A stretch of 64,000 nt of DNA from Tribonema minus (Eukaryota; Sar; Xanthophyceae; Tribonematales; Tribonemataceae), in NCBI GenBank assembly GCA_017506865.1, contig JAFCMP010000201.1, positions 744,001-808,000 of the forward strand, in the 5' to 3' direction. This document shows, in pieces, positions 25,201 through 32,667 of this stretch; position 1 is the stretch's first letter, and the number at the start of each line of letters is the position of its first letter. Below the pieces are notes generated by a model. The model was given only the letters and a program-made list of their open reading frames with translations, ran no database searches and was not told the origin of the DNA. The position numbers and the translations under genes were made by a program.

Positions 25201-28200
25201 CTGAAAGTTGAAGTTAAAGAGGTGACGTGCCAGGGGTTCCCCTGGATGCGAACAGCATGCTTCCCCTTCCCATAGAGGGATCGTCGCTGGCAGGATTGGC
25301 GCCGGACGACCTTCAGGTGAAGTTCAATTTCAAGTTGAAGGTTAGCTTGAGGTGACGTGCGGGTCGGGTTTGCACGCTCCAGGGAAGCTGCATGATTGCT
25401 GTTGAAGTTGGTGTTTCCTTCGAATGACGTGTCAATTGGGTTTGCACGGGCCAGGTATGTGACAATGCTTGCGGTTGAAATCATGCTTTCTGAGGGTGAT
25501 GTGTTGGTCAAGGTTACCTGGCTGGCTAATGTAATTTGAGTTGCTTGAGCTCTCTTCTCTCCTTGGGTGACGGTCTGTTTGGACTTGCTCAGGCCAGTGG
25601 TGCTGATGATTGCCATGACTCCGTTTGCGGATGAGGGCGGAGCATGCGCAACGCCCCATGCGCTAATCGAACTGCACTTGTGCACATACCCGCGTTGCTG
25701 TGCTGCAGGGCCGGTGTCACTGTGCACTCATGCAGCAGTGCACATCAAAACGTTGTCTCCTGATTTGTCACTACTACCTAGTACAACCAACACCAACTGC
25801 CACTTCACCGGACCTCACGCCATCACCACGAGCACCAAGGAAGCATAACGTACACGCAATGCGCTCGATACGCCCCTTCGAACGGCACCGGCGCAGCACT
25901 GTGCACTCGCTCTGCATTGTCCAGCACTTTCCGTGTATATTTCATGGCGCGTCTGATCTATTGCTGCAACCATCATCGACTGCTACCGCACCGCGCCTCA
26001 GGCCATCACCCCGAGCGCAGAGGAAGCGCGCCGCATGCGCAACGCGCGCGATATGCCTCTTTGATCAGCACTAACCTAACCCTAACATAACCCTACCCCA
26101 ACCCTAGAGCTAAGCGTTGTGCACCCACCCGTCCAGCACTTCCCTTGTACATTCACGGCGCGCCTGCTCTGTCGCCAACACCAACTATACCATACCTCAG
26201 GCCATCACCCCGAGCGCAGAGGAAGCGCGCCGCATGCGCAACGCGCGCGATGCTGGTCTTGCCGCAAAGGCCAGTGGCCTATGGGAGTGGGCGATCGCCA
26301 CGGACGAAGAGCACCCCCTGGGGCTTGATCAAGAGGCGCGGTCGGCGCATGCTGCGACGCTGCCACTGCCGCTGCCGCGCGGGTCCCTGGCAGGGCTCAG
26401 CAAGCGGGTACGTATAGGTCGAATATGGATATGCTTGGTGCTTGATGCTGCTGTGTACAGCTGCTGCGCGGGTTGTTGGCAGGCTCAGCAAGCGGGTAAT
26501 TAGGGTATGGTGTGGGTATGCTTGGTGCTTGTACTGCTGATGCGACTGCCACCCAACTGTGCTCTCAGTTCTTGTTTGTTTTTCAAAAAATCAGATTCAC
26601 ATTGCAATGACGAGAGCACCTACAGATCACAGTGATCATTGTCAGTCAGTGCTGGCAAGGCTCAGCAAACGCGCAAGTAAGGGTGTGCTTGACACAGGCA
26701 CAGTCTGTCGCTGCTTGAACCAGATACTACTTGGAGTAGCTATATAGTGACTTGTGCACAAGCACTTGGCAATCGCGCATGTTCTTCAACTGAGCCCAAC
26801 ATTGTGATCAGAGCATGATTTCGGTCGCATATAGCTGTGCAGCAGCAGCTTTCGCACCGTTGCCGCTGCAGCGTAGGTGTCGCTCTTGTTCTGCTTGCAT
26901 GCATTTGAGCTGGTATCGTGGTTTAGCCTGTCACCAAATGACTGTTCCTACAGTGGTTCCCTTGAGAACTTTGTCTTGCAGCGCGTAACAGCACTGCATT
27001 TTTGCCTGAAGTCAAAGTTAGGGTCGAGATGATTCTAGGGTTCCAGTTAGAGTTGGGGTAAGACTTATCCTAACTCAAACTCTGACCTTAACCCTCTTCT
27101 TGCTTATTAACCACAGATTTCCGCACACTGCGCTGGACGCTTGCACCGATTATTATGCAATGCTCTTGAAGACAAGCGCGGAGCTGGCTGCACCGATACC
27201 ACGGCCAGTTGTACGGTATCCCATCAGCATTCCAGCGTCACTACCCGTAGCGTTGTGCTGACTTGATGTGATGAGCAATGACATGCCTTGCAACAGTTGA
27301 ACTGGCGTAATCTAACTGAGCAATGCCTTACAATCACATCACTGCGCAGCGGTTCGACAACGCCGCCTCACTAACGGCGGAGAGAGTCGGCAGAGACGGT
27401 TCCGGGGCATCCGCGAGCCGCGATCAACCGCGCAGCGAGCGCCAGCGCAGCTGGGAGGCGTGGGCCAAACCTTCAACTACAACTGCGGACAGCAACTTCA
27501 AGGGCGCACTTCAACAGCAGCGCATTAGCGCGCGGCGGCGCGTCACGAGCGACGTCGACCACGACGACGACGATGAAACCGACGAGCTGCCCAACGAGGG
27601 TGTTCCGTTCTTCCGGCTCGGCAGCGATGCAAGCGACGCCAGCTCGCACGCAGCGCTGCCGCCGCCGCCGCCGCAGCCTTCGCCGCAGCAGTACGGCATG
27701 CTGTCGGAATCGGTGGCTTATGGGACGCCGTACAATTCACTTGTGGGGGAGGTCGCCATGGCAGAGGAGATGGGGGAGGGGGGGGAGGGGGGGCAGCGCA
27801 TTCAGGAGTTGTACGTGGCGGCGTACGAATCGACGCCGCCCGAGGGCAGTGCCGCGGTGAGTGTCGGCAATGTATTTGAGAAGAAGTATACTTGCAGAAG
27901 TGTACTTGAAGTATAGTATGCAGGCACAGCTGTATGTGGCGGCGTATGCATCGACGCCGCCGAAGGCCAGTGCCGCGGTGAGTGTCTACAATGAACTTCA
28001 AAGCGTGCTTGAAGTCGCATACATGATGTGTTCCTGAGTGAAGGGTAAACGTGCATCTACTGGGGATTACTCTGAATTGTACCTTCGCAGGAAGGTGCTG
28101 ATGTTCACATGACAGGCTTGGGGCTATTGTGTCTCATGCATTCGAAATGGGCAGCAGTATGCAGCCAGTTGATGTGCACCGGCGTACCCATGCTACGGCG

Positions 28201-28647
28201 TCTTGTGCTGCTTGCAGCCTGCAATAGTTGGCCCCAGCAGAGGGTCGTTCTTCTGCTTGTTGTGCACGAAGCATGCTTCAAAAGCTGTGGTACTTGGAGG
28301 TACTCCCACTTCAAGTATAATGATGTGCTTGGCGTGCAGCGATGCGTGCAATTAGGGTTAGGTTAAGGGCAGGTTGGACTTACACTAGGGTTACGGGCAT
28401 TGGGCTATGGCTGCATGCTGGCCTGACTTCAACAGCTGACGTTGCATGACGCCGCGCACTAACCCAATCTGCTATGTGCTCTCCCTCTGCTTGATCTGCT
28501 GCTGCCTCTGCTGTGCCGCAGGAGCCCTGGCGTAATCCCCTGTCAGCATCGCAGCAGCCGCCGCCGTCAGCGACTTGGGCGCAGTCCGTTGATGTCGAAG
28601 CCAAAGATGATGAAGACCCAGATGATCCAGATGAAAACTTCTTCTAG
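1290..28647 (+). CDS. SOS1: SOS1-type Na+/H+ antiporter, cytosolic C-terminal half (partial, 27 predicted exons)
   Basis: The product would be the regulatory cytosolic part of a plasma-membrane Na+/H+ exchanger (CPA1/SLC9, plant SOS1 type). Predicted exons: 1290-1441, 2484-2668, 3789-3859, 5579-5799, 6156-6444, 7979-8178, 9671-9881, 10688-10776, 12089-12314, 12684-12767, 14166-14278, 15255-15426, 16425-16468, 17286-17353, 18318-18395, 19771-19853, 20255-20350, 21040-21135, 21888-21985, 22609-22685, 23045-23184, 23992-24218, 25041-25194, 26201-26407, 27350-27856, 27924-27977, 28522-28647 (TAG). All junctions keep phase, giving about 1355 residues. Collinear SOS1-like blocks include GDRFLGDAHWELVWRYLP, ARVRFLSAVKANYQERLHQG, RLAFIFELASNFIAAHED and ELARSLKTQVAARYILVQHR, then a cyclic-nucleotide-binding-like fold and an acidic end (DDEDPDDPDENFF). 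The transmembrane exons are absent and presumably lie upstream. Exon 2 uses a GC donor. Exons 3, 13 and 26 are the least certain. A sperm-type SLC9C exchanger is less likely because no voltage-sensor helices are seen. Confidence 0.8.
1500..1935 (+). repeat. Three echoes of the first SOS1 exon end
   Basis: Copies of the exon end (TACCCGTGCTCACGGCCAAG and following bases up to the donor) recur at about 1548-1591, 1692-1732 and 1878-1928, spaced about 150-190 bases. The first two keep a GT donor. The third reads GCTCGTG and is decayed. Each copy is preceded by a shared linker containing TAGGTATAGGGAATGGCAAC or a variant. Confidence 0.8.
2165..3580 (+). repeat. Echoes of SOS1 exon 2
   Basis: One upstream partial copy of the exon start lies at 2168-2200. 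Five downstream copies of the exon's second half (encoding WSAAMSAG...HWVIEH-type sequence) lie near 2740-2852, 2908-3028, 3095-3195, 3245-3350 and 3455-3572. They are separated by the linker GCCAGCAAAGTTGAAGTTGA. The copy ending at 3195 has a full GTAAGG donor, whereas exon 2 itself ends at a GC donor (GCAAGG). One or more copies may therefore be used as alternative exons. Confidence 0.75.
3640..4075 (+). repeat. Echoes around SOS1 exon 3
   Basis: An upstream degenerate copy of exon 3 lies at about 3640-3685 (GTGGTACCAACGGCATTTACC versus GGGGTACCAACTACACTCACC in the exon, first 20 bases comparable). A downstream copy of the exon end, with its GTACTTG donor, lies near 4030-4072. Between them is AT-richer intron with no other feature. 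Confidence 0.5.
4640..5450 (+). repeat. Four upstream echoes of SOS1 exon 4 start
   Basis: The exon start, TGTGCAG followed by ATTGAGCAGGCGCGCATGAA, is copied at about 4853-4890, 5025-5065, 5233-5280 and 5392-5445 before the full exon at 5579. The copies diverge within 30-50 bases, and each is preceded by a CTGCTGGTGTTGATC-type linker or a remnant of it. Confidence 0.8.
5860..6080 (+). repeat. Downstream echoes of SOS1 exon 4
   Basis: Positions 5865-5974 repeat the last part of exon 4 (GCGCTCGACAGTGGCAG ... CTGATGACACTGCAAG plus GTGAGCGCTGCAGC), including the donor. A shorter copy lies at 6025-6070. The following exon (6156) is preceded by a run of 19 C that serves as its polypyrimidine tract. 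Confidence 0.7.
6490..7475 (+). repeat. Seven or eight echoes of SOS1 exon 5 end
   Basis: The exon end GAGATTGCGCTGCTGCGCGG ... GCTGTGCAG plus GTGCAT or GTGTGT donor is repeated near 6500-6552, 6614-6666, 6740-6772, 6836-6888, 6930-6975, 7063-7115, 7315-7350 and 7440-7470. The linker is mostly ATACATAGAAGTACTTTAAG-like. The segment 6540-6720 is itself repeated nearly unchanged at 6760-6955. Identity to the exon falls with distance, as expected of stepwise tandem duplication. Confidence 0.8.
8215..9545 (+). repeat. Echoes of SOS1 exons 6 and 7
   Basis: Two downstream copies of the exon 6 end (GCAGCCGCATCCGCAGCAGC ... GCAG plus GTGCGTCAGAAGTTGAAC) lie at 8230-8290 and 8310-8375. Five upstream copies of the exon 7 start (GGAGCAAGGGCGCGGCCGCC type, preceded by TATCAG or GCAG) lie near 8635-8685, 8895-8955, 9148-9190, 9278-9340 and 9482-9540. 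A CCCTAA array (9060-9093) sits among them. Confidence 0.75.
9060..9093. repeat. Interstitial telomere-like array (CCCTAA)
   Basis: About five CCCTAA units lie inside an SOS1 intron. Similar arrays occur throughout the introns of the SOS1-like, LYRM4 and CDPK genes in both orientations (see the intron entries and the findings). Confidence 0.9.
10226..10325. repeat. CCGGCTT-rich imperfect hairpin
   Basis: GCCGGTT, CCGGCTT and related heptamers recur eight or more times in both orientations. The outer arms AAAGCCGAGAGCCGGTTGA and TCAACTGAGCCGGTTTCGGC pair imperfectly, so a folded RNA or extruded DNA stem is possible. It lies inside the intron between SOS1 exons 7 and 8 and has no coding potential. 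Confidence 0.5.
10777..11245 (+). repeat. Five echoes of SOS1 exon 8 end, mixed with telomere-like units
   Basis: A unit of about 80-95 bases is repeated. It holds GCGAAAACATCGATGCTCAG-like exon sequence, GAGAACACCGAGGCCAG, a GTCAGTAACCCTAACGTTAGGGTTGCTCTAACC segment (CCCTAA and TTAGGG back to back) and a GATGCGTTGATGACT linker. Copies start near 10820, 10910, 11010, 11095 and 11200. The last keeps a GTGCG donor. Confidence 0.8.
11465..12045 (+). repeat. Four upstream echoes of SOS1 exon 9 start
   Basis: The acceptor and exon start (GCAG then CTTGCGTGAGTGGAGCGTG-like) are copied near 11471-11500, 11612-11640, 11768-11845 and 11967-12040. The last two extend over about 70 bases of exon (GCTTCGCGATGCCGGCGGCG). 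A further downstream echo of the exon end lies at 12380-12430. Confidence 0.75.
12815..14030 (+). other. Intron between SOS1 exons 10 and 11
   Basis: This 1.4-kb intron holds two echoes of the exon 10 end (GACGCAGGTGACTCTCCTCA near 12935, GGCGCAGGTGACTCTCCGCA near 13008), with the intervening 12780-12900 stretch duplicated. A paired segment near 13320-13360 and 13450-13490 (GTATTTG.GGCACAGCCAAGCAT core) is also present. An upstream echo of exon 11, TTTATCAGGTGGCGGTGGCA, lies at 13992. No independent gene is visible. Confidence 0.55.
14400..15090 (+). repeat. Downstream echoes of SOS1 exon 11 and TGACTC repeats
   Basis: Copies of the exon 11 end (GCGCGACTGCTGCACTCAAA, CAACGTCAG plus GTGC donor) lie at 14445-14472, 14573-14608 and, more degenerate, 14788-14826. 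From 15045 to 15090 and again at 15208-15240 a TGATTCTGACTC repeat runs up to the exon 12 acceptor. Confidence 0.7.
15470..15720 (+). repeat. Two downstream echoes of SOS1 exon 12
   Basis: Copies of the exon 12 second half (AACTGTCATACGGAACAGTG ... GAGTTCAGGGGCTCGCACAT) lie at 15480-15548 and 15640-15690. The linkers are GAAGTTTACAGTGAAGTACA-like and rich in TTGAAGT. The rest of the intron to 16424 (15720-16424) shows a TTAGGG stretch at 15750 and nothing else clear. Confidence 0.75.
16469..17285 (+). other. Intron between SOS1 exons 13 and 14
   Basis: No coding or RNA feature is supported. From about 17060 to 17270 it is rich in CTGCTGCCGCTGCTGCT-type triplet runs in two blocks (17058-17100 and 17187-17258). 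The runs read as poly-Ala or poly-Leu in different frames but lack splice signals that fit the gene's phase. Confidence 0.45.
17930..18315 (+). repeat. Minisatellite of GAGCAATGCCACACCTGCT units
   Basis: About 16 units of 23-24 bases alternate between two types, CTGAGCAATGCCACACCTG and CTGAGCAATGCCAGCCGTGACCG. They form higher-order repeats (17955-18060 recurs at 18120-18215). The array runs right up to the acceptor of exon 15 (18318), and its last half-unit, GCCACACCTGTTGTGCGGTTG, leads into the CAG. It is probably the expanded form of an acceptor echo. The reverse strand is open in all frames only because the unit has no stop. Confidence 0.85.
18396..18510 (+). repeat. Four tandem copies of the SOS1 exon 15 donor
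   Basis: The junction AACTGCGTCATCAACG then GTAAGCATCAACTTC is repeated with few changes at about 18381, 18410, 18442 and 18470, period about 30 bases. At least three copies keep GTAA or GTAAG. A further echo lies at 18675-18700. This is the clearest case of a duplicated 5' splice site in the window. Confidence 0.85.
18511..19770 (+). other. Intron between SOS1 exons 15 and 16
   Basis: This 1.4-kb intron holds a distant exon-15 echo near 18675, TTAGGG-like stretches at 18963-18980 and 19662-19678, and a TATGTACAGGGGGG doublet at 19678-19695. No other feature could be supported. Confidence 0.5.
22330..22608 (+). repeat. Tandem repeat leading into the SOS1 exon 20 acceptor
   Basis: A unit of about 128 bases occurs just over twice. 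It includes GAGCCACTGCAATGTGT, CACTGGCACTCTCATG, a CATCAAAAGTCATCATGA-like stretch, GACGCTGCCTGTCCCTCCGT and TTTGCCAG followed by GTATGCC. The first acceptor copy lies at 22471-22478, the used one at 22601-22608. Confidence 0.7.
24219..25040 (+). repeat. Telomere-like arrays and echoes before SOS1 exon 23
   Basis: TTAGGG-type arrays at 24246-24308 and 24380-24440 are each tied to a GCGTGAGCGCTGCTGTCGTC-like echo of the exon 22 donor region. CCCTAA-type arrays (24862-24885, 24962-25012) alternate with three echoes of the exon 23 start: CTATTCCTGCGCATACGCAA, ATGCAG, then CACGGCTCGCCGGCG-like sequence, at about 24700, 24785 and 24890. Confidence 0.8.
25205..26200 (+). repeat. Echoes of SOS1 exons 23 and 24
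   Basis: Positions 25222-25318 repeat the last 90 bases of exon 23 (CAGCATGCTTCCCCTTCCCA ... GACCTTCAG plus GTGAAG) well enough to serve as a second exon. Upstream echoes of exon 24 lie at 25795-25885 and 25985-26065. The latter (CCATCACCCCGAGCGCAGAG onward) is almost identical to the exon over about 60 bases. Confidence 0.75.
26408..27349 (+). other. Intron between SOS1 exons 24 and 25
   Basis: Two echoes of the exon 24 end (GGCAGGCTCAGCAAGCGGGT near 26478, GGCAAGGCTCAGCAAACGCG near 26655) are visible, plus degenerate TTAGGG/CCCTAA near 27010-27095. No additional gene. Confidence 0.5.
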
Positions 28648-29991
28648 TGCCGCGTACATAGCGATGTGCGCCGCACTGCACGGGCATCGCTTTTCACAAT
28701 GTGGCGGTATACGGTAGTGATCGCTTTGAGGCAGGTCTGTGTAGAGCCTGGTCGCTTGCAGAGGCTGCCAGTGGCCATGGCATGTGCACGTGTGGCAGTG
28801 ATCATATACAGCGTAGCTCGTCACTGCAGGGCGCATGCATGGGATGTAGACACTGCCATCAGCACTTGCTCGAGGTGCTGATGCACATTTTGTCGAGCAA
28901 TGCTGCTGCTGCTCTGTCGTTCCGGTTTTGACGGCGCAGTGTCACTGCAGCCATGGAGATGTCCGACCTATCTAAATGGCACATCATGGAAATGCCACCA
29001 GTTCAAAGAATCTTGTTTCTTAGCTGCTCTCTCTAAGCTGTGTGTATATTGTGGCGGTGGCACGGCTGTGTGTTGAATGAGTATTCGAAAAAAAATCGCT
29101 CCATTTCGCCAGCTTTTTTTTTAACACAGACCGGGGATTCACAGGCAGGGGGGGCAGGTGAACGGACAGAAGACATCCCATTGGCGCTGCGGTGTGCTTG
29201 AGCATTCTGTCATTTCGCGGCAAGACATGCACACGCAGAAATGATCAACCACAGGAGAGTGTGCGCAGCAGTTTGCGCAGTCATCCCATGACCTCTACAC
29301 ACATGGACTGGAGGTTGCAATGTCTGGGCATCCCGGTCAGCCGCAGAGATCAGCATTGCTCAGCACAGCATCCGTGGCTGTGTAGGACAAGCATGAAGCA
29401 GGTGTAAATTCCGATGCCCGCGGCGCCGGCAACTACTGAACGGTTGCATTTGCTCAAGGAGTTTTTCGAGGCAGGCATAGAAACGCGATGCACCCGTTTG
29501 CATTGCCCAGAAGCAACAGGAGGTACTGACTGGGATGCATTCTGCCTGTGAGCGGACGGTGCCTTGAAATCGAAGTGCAATGGCATCCATTCCTTACTTC
29601 ATGTTTAAAGTGCACAAAGGCTACCTGCAGTGTATTGCGTCCCACTTCAAGGTGCGCTGCTTTGTAGTTACGAATATGGTGTGGCACCAGCGCTGGGCAC
29701 AGCAACGCAGCACACAGGGTGCAGCGACGACAGATGAACAGAGTCCCGAGTGCCTCAACAGGACTTCTGCTTGGGATGATGGTGCACTTCGGCTGCAATG
29801 AAGTACGGCTGCATGTCAGACATGCATCTCTATCTCGAGGCTATGCATCAGTGAAAGCGCACAAACCGTCAGCAACGGTTTCCACAGGCTAGATCACAGA
29901 ACAAAATGTGACAGATAACGCCGCCACCCTTCTTCAACATAATGCAAGGACTGTGTGTATTACAAAGGGGCCGGCATGTATGTACATGTGA
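28648..29991. other. Convergent intergenic region SOS1 / LYRM4
   Basis: This 1.3-kb stretch lies between the stop codons of two converging genes, so it should hold both 3' untranslated regions. I see no coding frame with support, no RNA gene and no clear AATAAA signal. A short A-run at 29088-29094 and a T-run at 29115-29122 are the only simple-sequence features. Confidence 0.5.
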
Positions 29992-32125
29992 TTAATGCCG
30001 CTTCTGCTCTGCGCTTGCTGTCTCAAACGTGTTAGTCTCCATGACGCTAGGAGCAGCAGGGTACAGCTGGCTCAGAATCGCCTGACGCTGCAGCATTGCG
30101 AGCTGATCCTTCCCGAATGCTAGCGCCTTGTTCGCTGCCTCCCCGGTAAGGGATGCGTCCTCTGCGAAGCCTTGCCGCACGCGTCGCAATGAGTACATCC
30201 TGAAGTTATAGTCCTGCAACGGTGAAAAAAAATCATATTTGAAGGCAGAGGGTTGTGAATTTTGAAGTATGAGTTAAAATTGGGGTTGCTTCTCAGTACA
30301 TTTTCCCAGAGTTGAAGTCCTGTGATCAAAACCAAGCCTGTCATCATTCAATTTGGTTTGTGCATTTTGGAGTATGACATGGAGTTGAAATTAGATTTGA
30401 ATACATCCTGAAGTTGTAGTCCTGCAATCAATGCAAAACACGTTGTGTTTCAAGGGAGAGGGTCAGGAGCTTTGGAGTTGGAGTTGAAGTCGAGGTTAGA
30501 TTTGTGTACATCCTGAAGTTATAGTCCTACAATCAATGCAAAACACGTCGTGTTTCAAGGGAAAGGGCCAGAAGTAGGTTTGTTGTTGTTGTTGTGAGCT
30601 GTCGAGATGGAGTTGAAGTTGAGTACATCCTGAAGTTGAAGTCCTGTAACAATGCAAAACACGATGAACAAGGGTCAGGGTAGGGTTGTGAATATAGCAG
30701 AGTTTGTGTTGAAGTCGGGGCTAAATTTGAGTACATCCTGAAGTTGAAGTCCTGTAGTCAACGCACAGCACGTAATGTTGCAACAAGAAGGGTTGCAGCT
30801 ATAATACGAGAATCTGAGACAGGAAGTAGGGTTTAAAAATCGGCAACTTATTCTTCCCAGCTGCCGTCAAGTTGTCTCGGCTGCGTCCCCACGGAGCAAT
30901 GCGTCGTCTGCAAAGCCTTGCCATATGCGCCGTAGTGAGTACAGGGTTAGGGTTAGGGTTAGTAGTGTGAGGATTAGGGTTAAGTCCCACAATGTGGGAA
31001 AACACGTTGCCATGTTAAGGTGTTGGCTTCATAAAAGGACTAGAGATGAGGAGAGTTCAGAATTGAGAGGGTTACAGATGTAGGTGTGGCAACAGTGCAG
31101 CCTAAGTAGTGCAACCTAAAGGTAGACATTTTGTCATGACGCAAACACGACGTGTTGCAAGGGCATGGGTTTTGGGGTGGAGGTAATGTTTCGGTTGTTG
31201 GAACGTAGTAACTGATTGTGTTGGTGAACAATGGCCCATTCGAAAAAACACGGAAGAGAACTCAGCAGCCTGGCTTTGGAGCATGTTGTGAAAGCATGTT
31301 CTTCAAAGTAAACAAAAGGCAGTCCAATGATTTGTACGTCCTTCCCATGACGACACCGGCACCAACTGCAGCAACGCCGACCGCAGCGGCACCCACAGCT
31401 ATACGCACACCCACGGCAACTTCAACTATGCCTTCAACAACTTTCCTACACATCAGTGTGCACAGGGTGTACACCTTGCAGTAACTTCCGTTCCACAGCG
31501 GCTGCACCAAAGCTCATGCATCTGGTACAGTGACCGCTCGTACTGTGCATGGTGTGTAATGAACGCGAAGCACCTTGAAGACGGCGAAGACTTTCTAGTA
31601 GCAGCAAAGTGTGCAACAATGGCCAGCCTGACCAGATAGCATAGTGACAGCGATCAGATGAGATGGTGAATAATATAACACTGATTGCGTCCAACCTACA
31701 GCGACTTGTCTTCCAGATACAAAAGTTCGCCAGCTCAGATTGATAGCTGGTGTGAAGCCTGAGTCACAAGAAGTGTTTATGGCATCCATGTTGTCGCCGC
31801 AATGAAGCGATCGGAATACTGTGGTGTGCTGAGCCTATTGCTACACATCAATACTGCTCTCAATCAGCTTTCAAGCCTACATGAGAAGGGCACGAACACG
31901 CGGAAGAAGTTCAACTTTACTGAAGGTTGGAAAGTAGACGGAGTAACCTGGGCCTTCGCGTGTGCCTAATCGCTACGGCATCTCATGGCGTCAAGTCGAT
32001 CGGAAGGATGATAGCTGGTATTGCAGACACAAGCTCTGTTTCTCCTGCAGGCAGCTGCATGATCTCACCGTGAGTTTTTTGCCCTCTCTCAAGAGCTGCC
32101 GATACAAGCTCACTGCTGGCTTCAT
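29992..32125 (-). CDS. LYRM4: ISD11/LYRM4, LYR-motif partner of the mitochondrial cysteine desulfurase
   Basis: ISD11 binds and stabilises the cysteine desulfurase NFS1 in the mitochondrial matrix for Fe-S cluster assembly, together with acyl carrier protein. Two exons on the minus strand, 32069-32125 and 29992-30213, are joined in phase 0 across a GT-AG intron of 1855 bases. The 92-residue product matches the usual family length (about 90). It has the LYR signature (SLYRQLLREGKKLT), then DYNFRMYSLRRVRQGF, KALAFGKDQLAMLQRQ and ILSQLYPAAPSVMET, in family order. The start at 32125 was chosen because it gives family length. The frame is open further upstream to 32194, so a slightly longer N-terminus is possible. 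It ends with TAA and is head-to-head with the CDPK gene. Confidence 0.93.
30235..30960 (-). repeat. Echoes of LYRM4 exon 2 start in its intron
   Basis: Read on the plus strand, GAGTACATCCTGAAGTT(A/G)(T/A)AGTCCTG followed by CAA (complement of the acceptor plus DYNFRMYS codons) recurs near 30404-30430, 30505-30533, 30622-30652 and 30731-30757. A longer degenerate copy (GCGTCGTCTGCAAAGCCTTG ... GTGAGTAC) lies at 30895-30945. They lie 5' of the exon on the minus strand, so the echo phenomenon is independent of strand and of gene. Confidence 0.85.
30961..32068 (-). other. Remaining LYRM4 intron
   Basis: Apart from a TTAGGG run (about 30942-30985) and a GCACCAACTGCAGCAACGCC-type repeat near 31370-31410, nothing is recognisable. 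Open frames here are short and without family features. Confidence 0.4.
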
Positions 32126-32667
32126 GTCAACTAGTCCGATTTTTCGCCGACCCTCCTGCCTCCTGCTGCTGCTTCTTCTGCGTTTTTTGCACACTACACA
32201 AACACGAGCACAATTTGAGCACTGCCAGGATCGTTCCGAGGCACTCTCCTCAGACGTAACGTCTTTTTTATTGTGTGGATTTGGCCGAGGGTGCAGTTAT
32301 TGCAGTGCGACCGAGGCTCAACAGTAACTGTTGGTGCTTGTCAATTCGTGTGTGTTTGCAAAAAAGGGAAGACAGAAAGAGTGTCGAGAGGCTAAGGTTG
32401 CTAAGGTTGCGGGCGCGTGCCACGCCGACAGCTATCCTGCACCTGGGCAACGCAGAGGACAGAGCTGAGCATGTCATGCATGCGCTCTGAAATCCCGGTT
32501 TCCCGGCGACCCGCATGATCGCTGATCTGTAGGCATGCAGCGAACACATAGGCACTGCAAAACAGCTTCAGCAACTCTGCAGCAGCCATATCACGAAGAC
32601 ATGGCGCAGCAGCACTTAAGTGGCACATGCAGAAGCTACTGAAGGACTGAACGGAGCGGCGAAAAGG
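32126..32667. promoter_or_regulatory. Divergent promoter region between LYRM4 and CDPK
   Basis: The two predicted start codons face away from each other 542 bases apart, so both 5' untranslated regions and a shared or bidirectional promoter should lie here. No TATA box or known motif could be assigned with confidence. A short upstream AUG for the CDPK transcript exists at 32601 and ends after six codons. Confidence 0.5.

Noticed and set aside
1..28647. Sperm-type (SLC9C) exchanger instead of SOS1
   Set aside because: No voltage-sensor helices occur between the juxtamembrane region and the nucleotide-binding-like domain, and the intervening helical region matches SOS1 collinearly.
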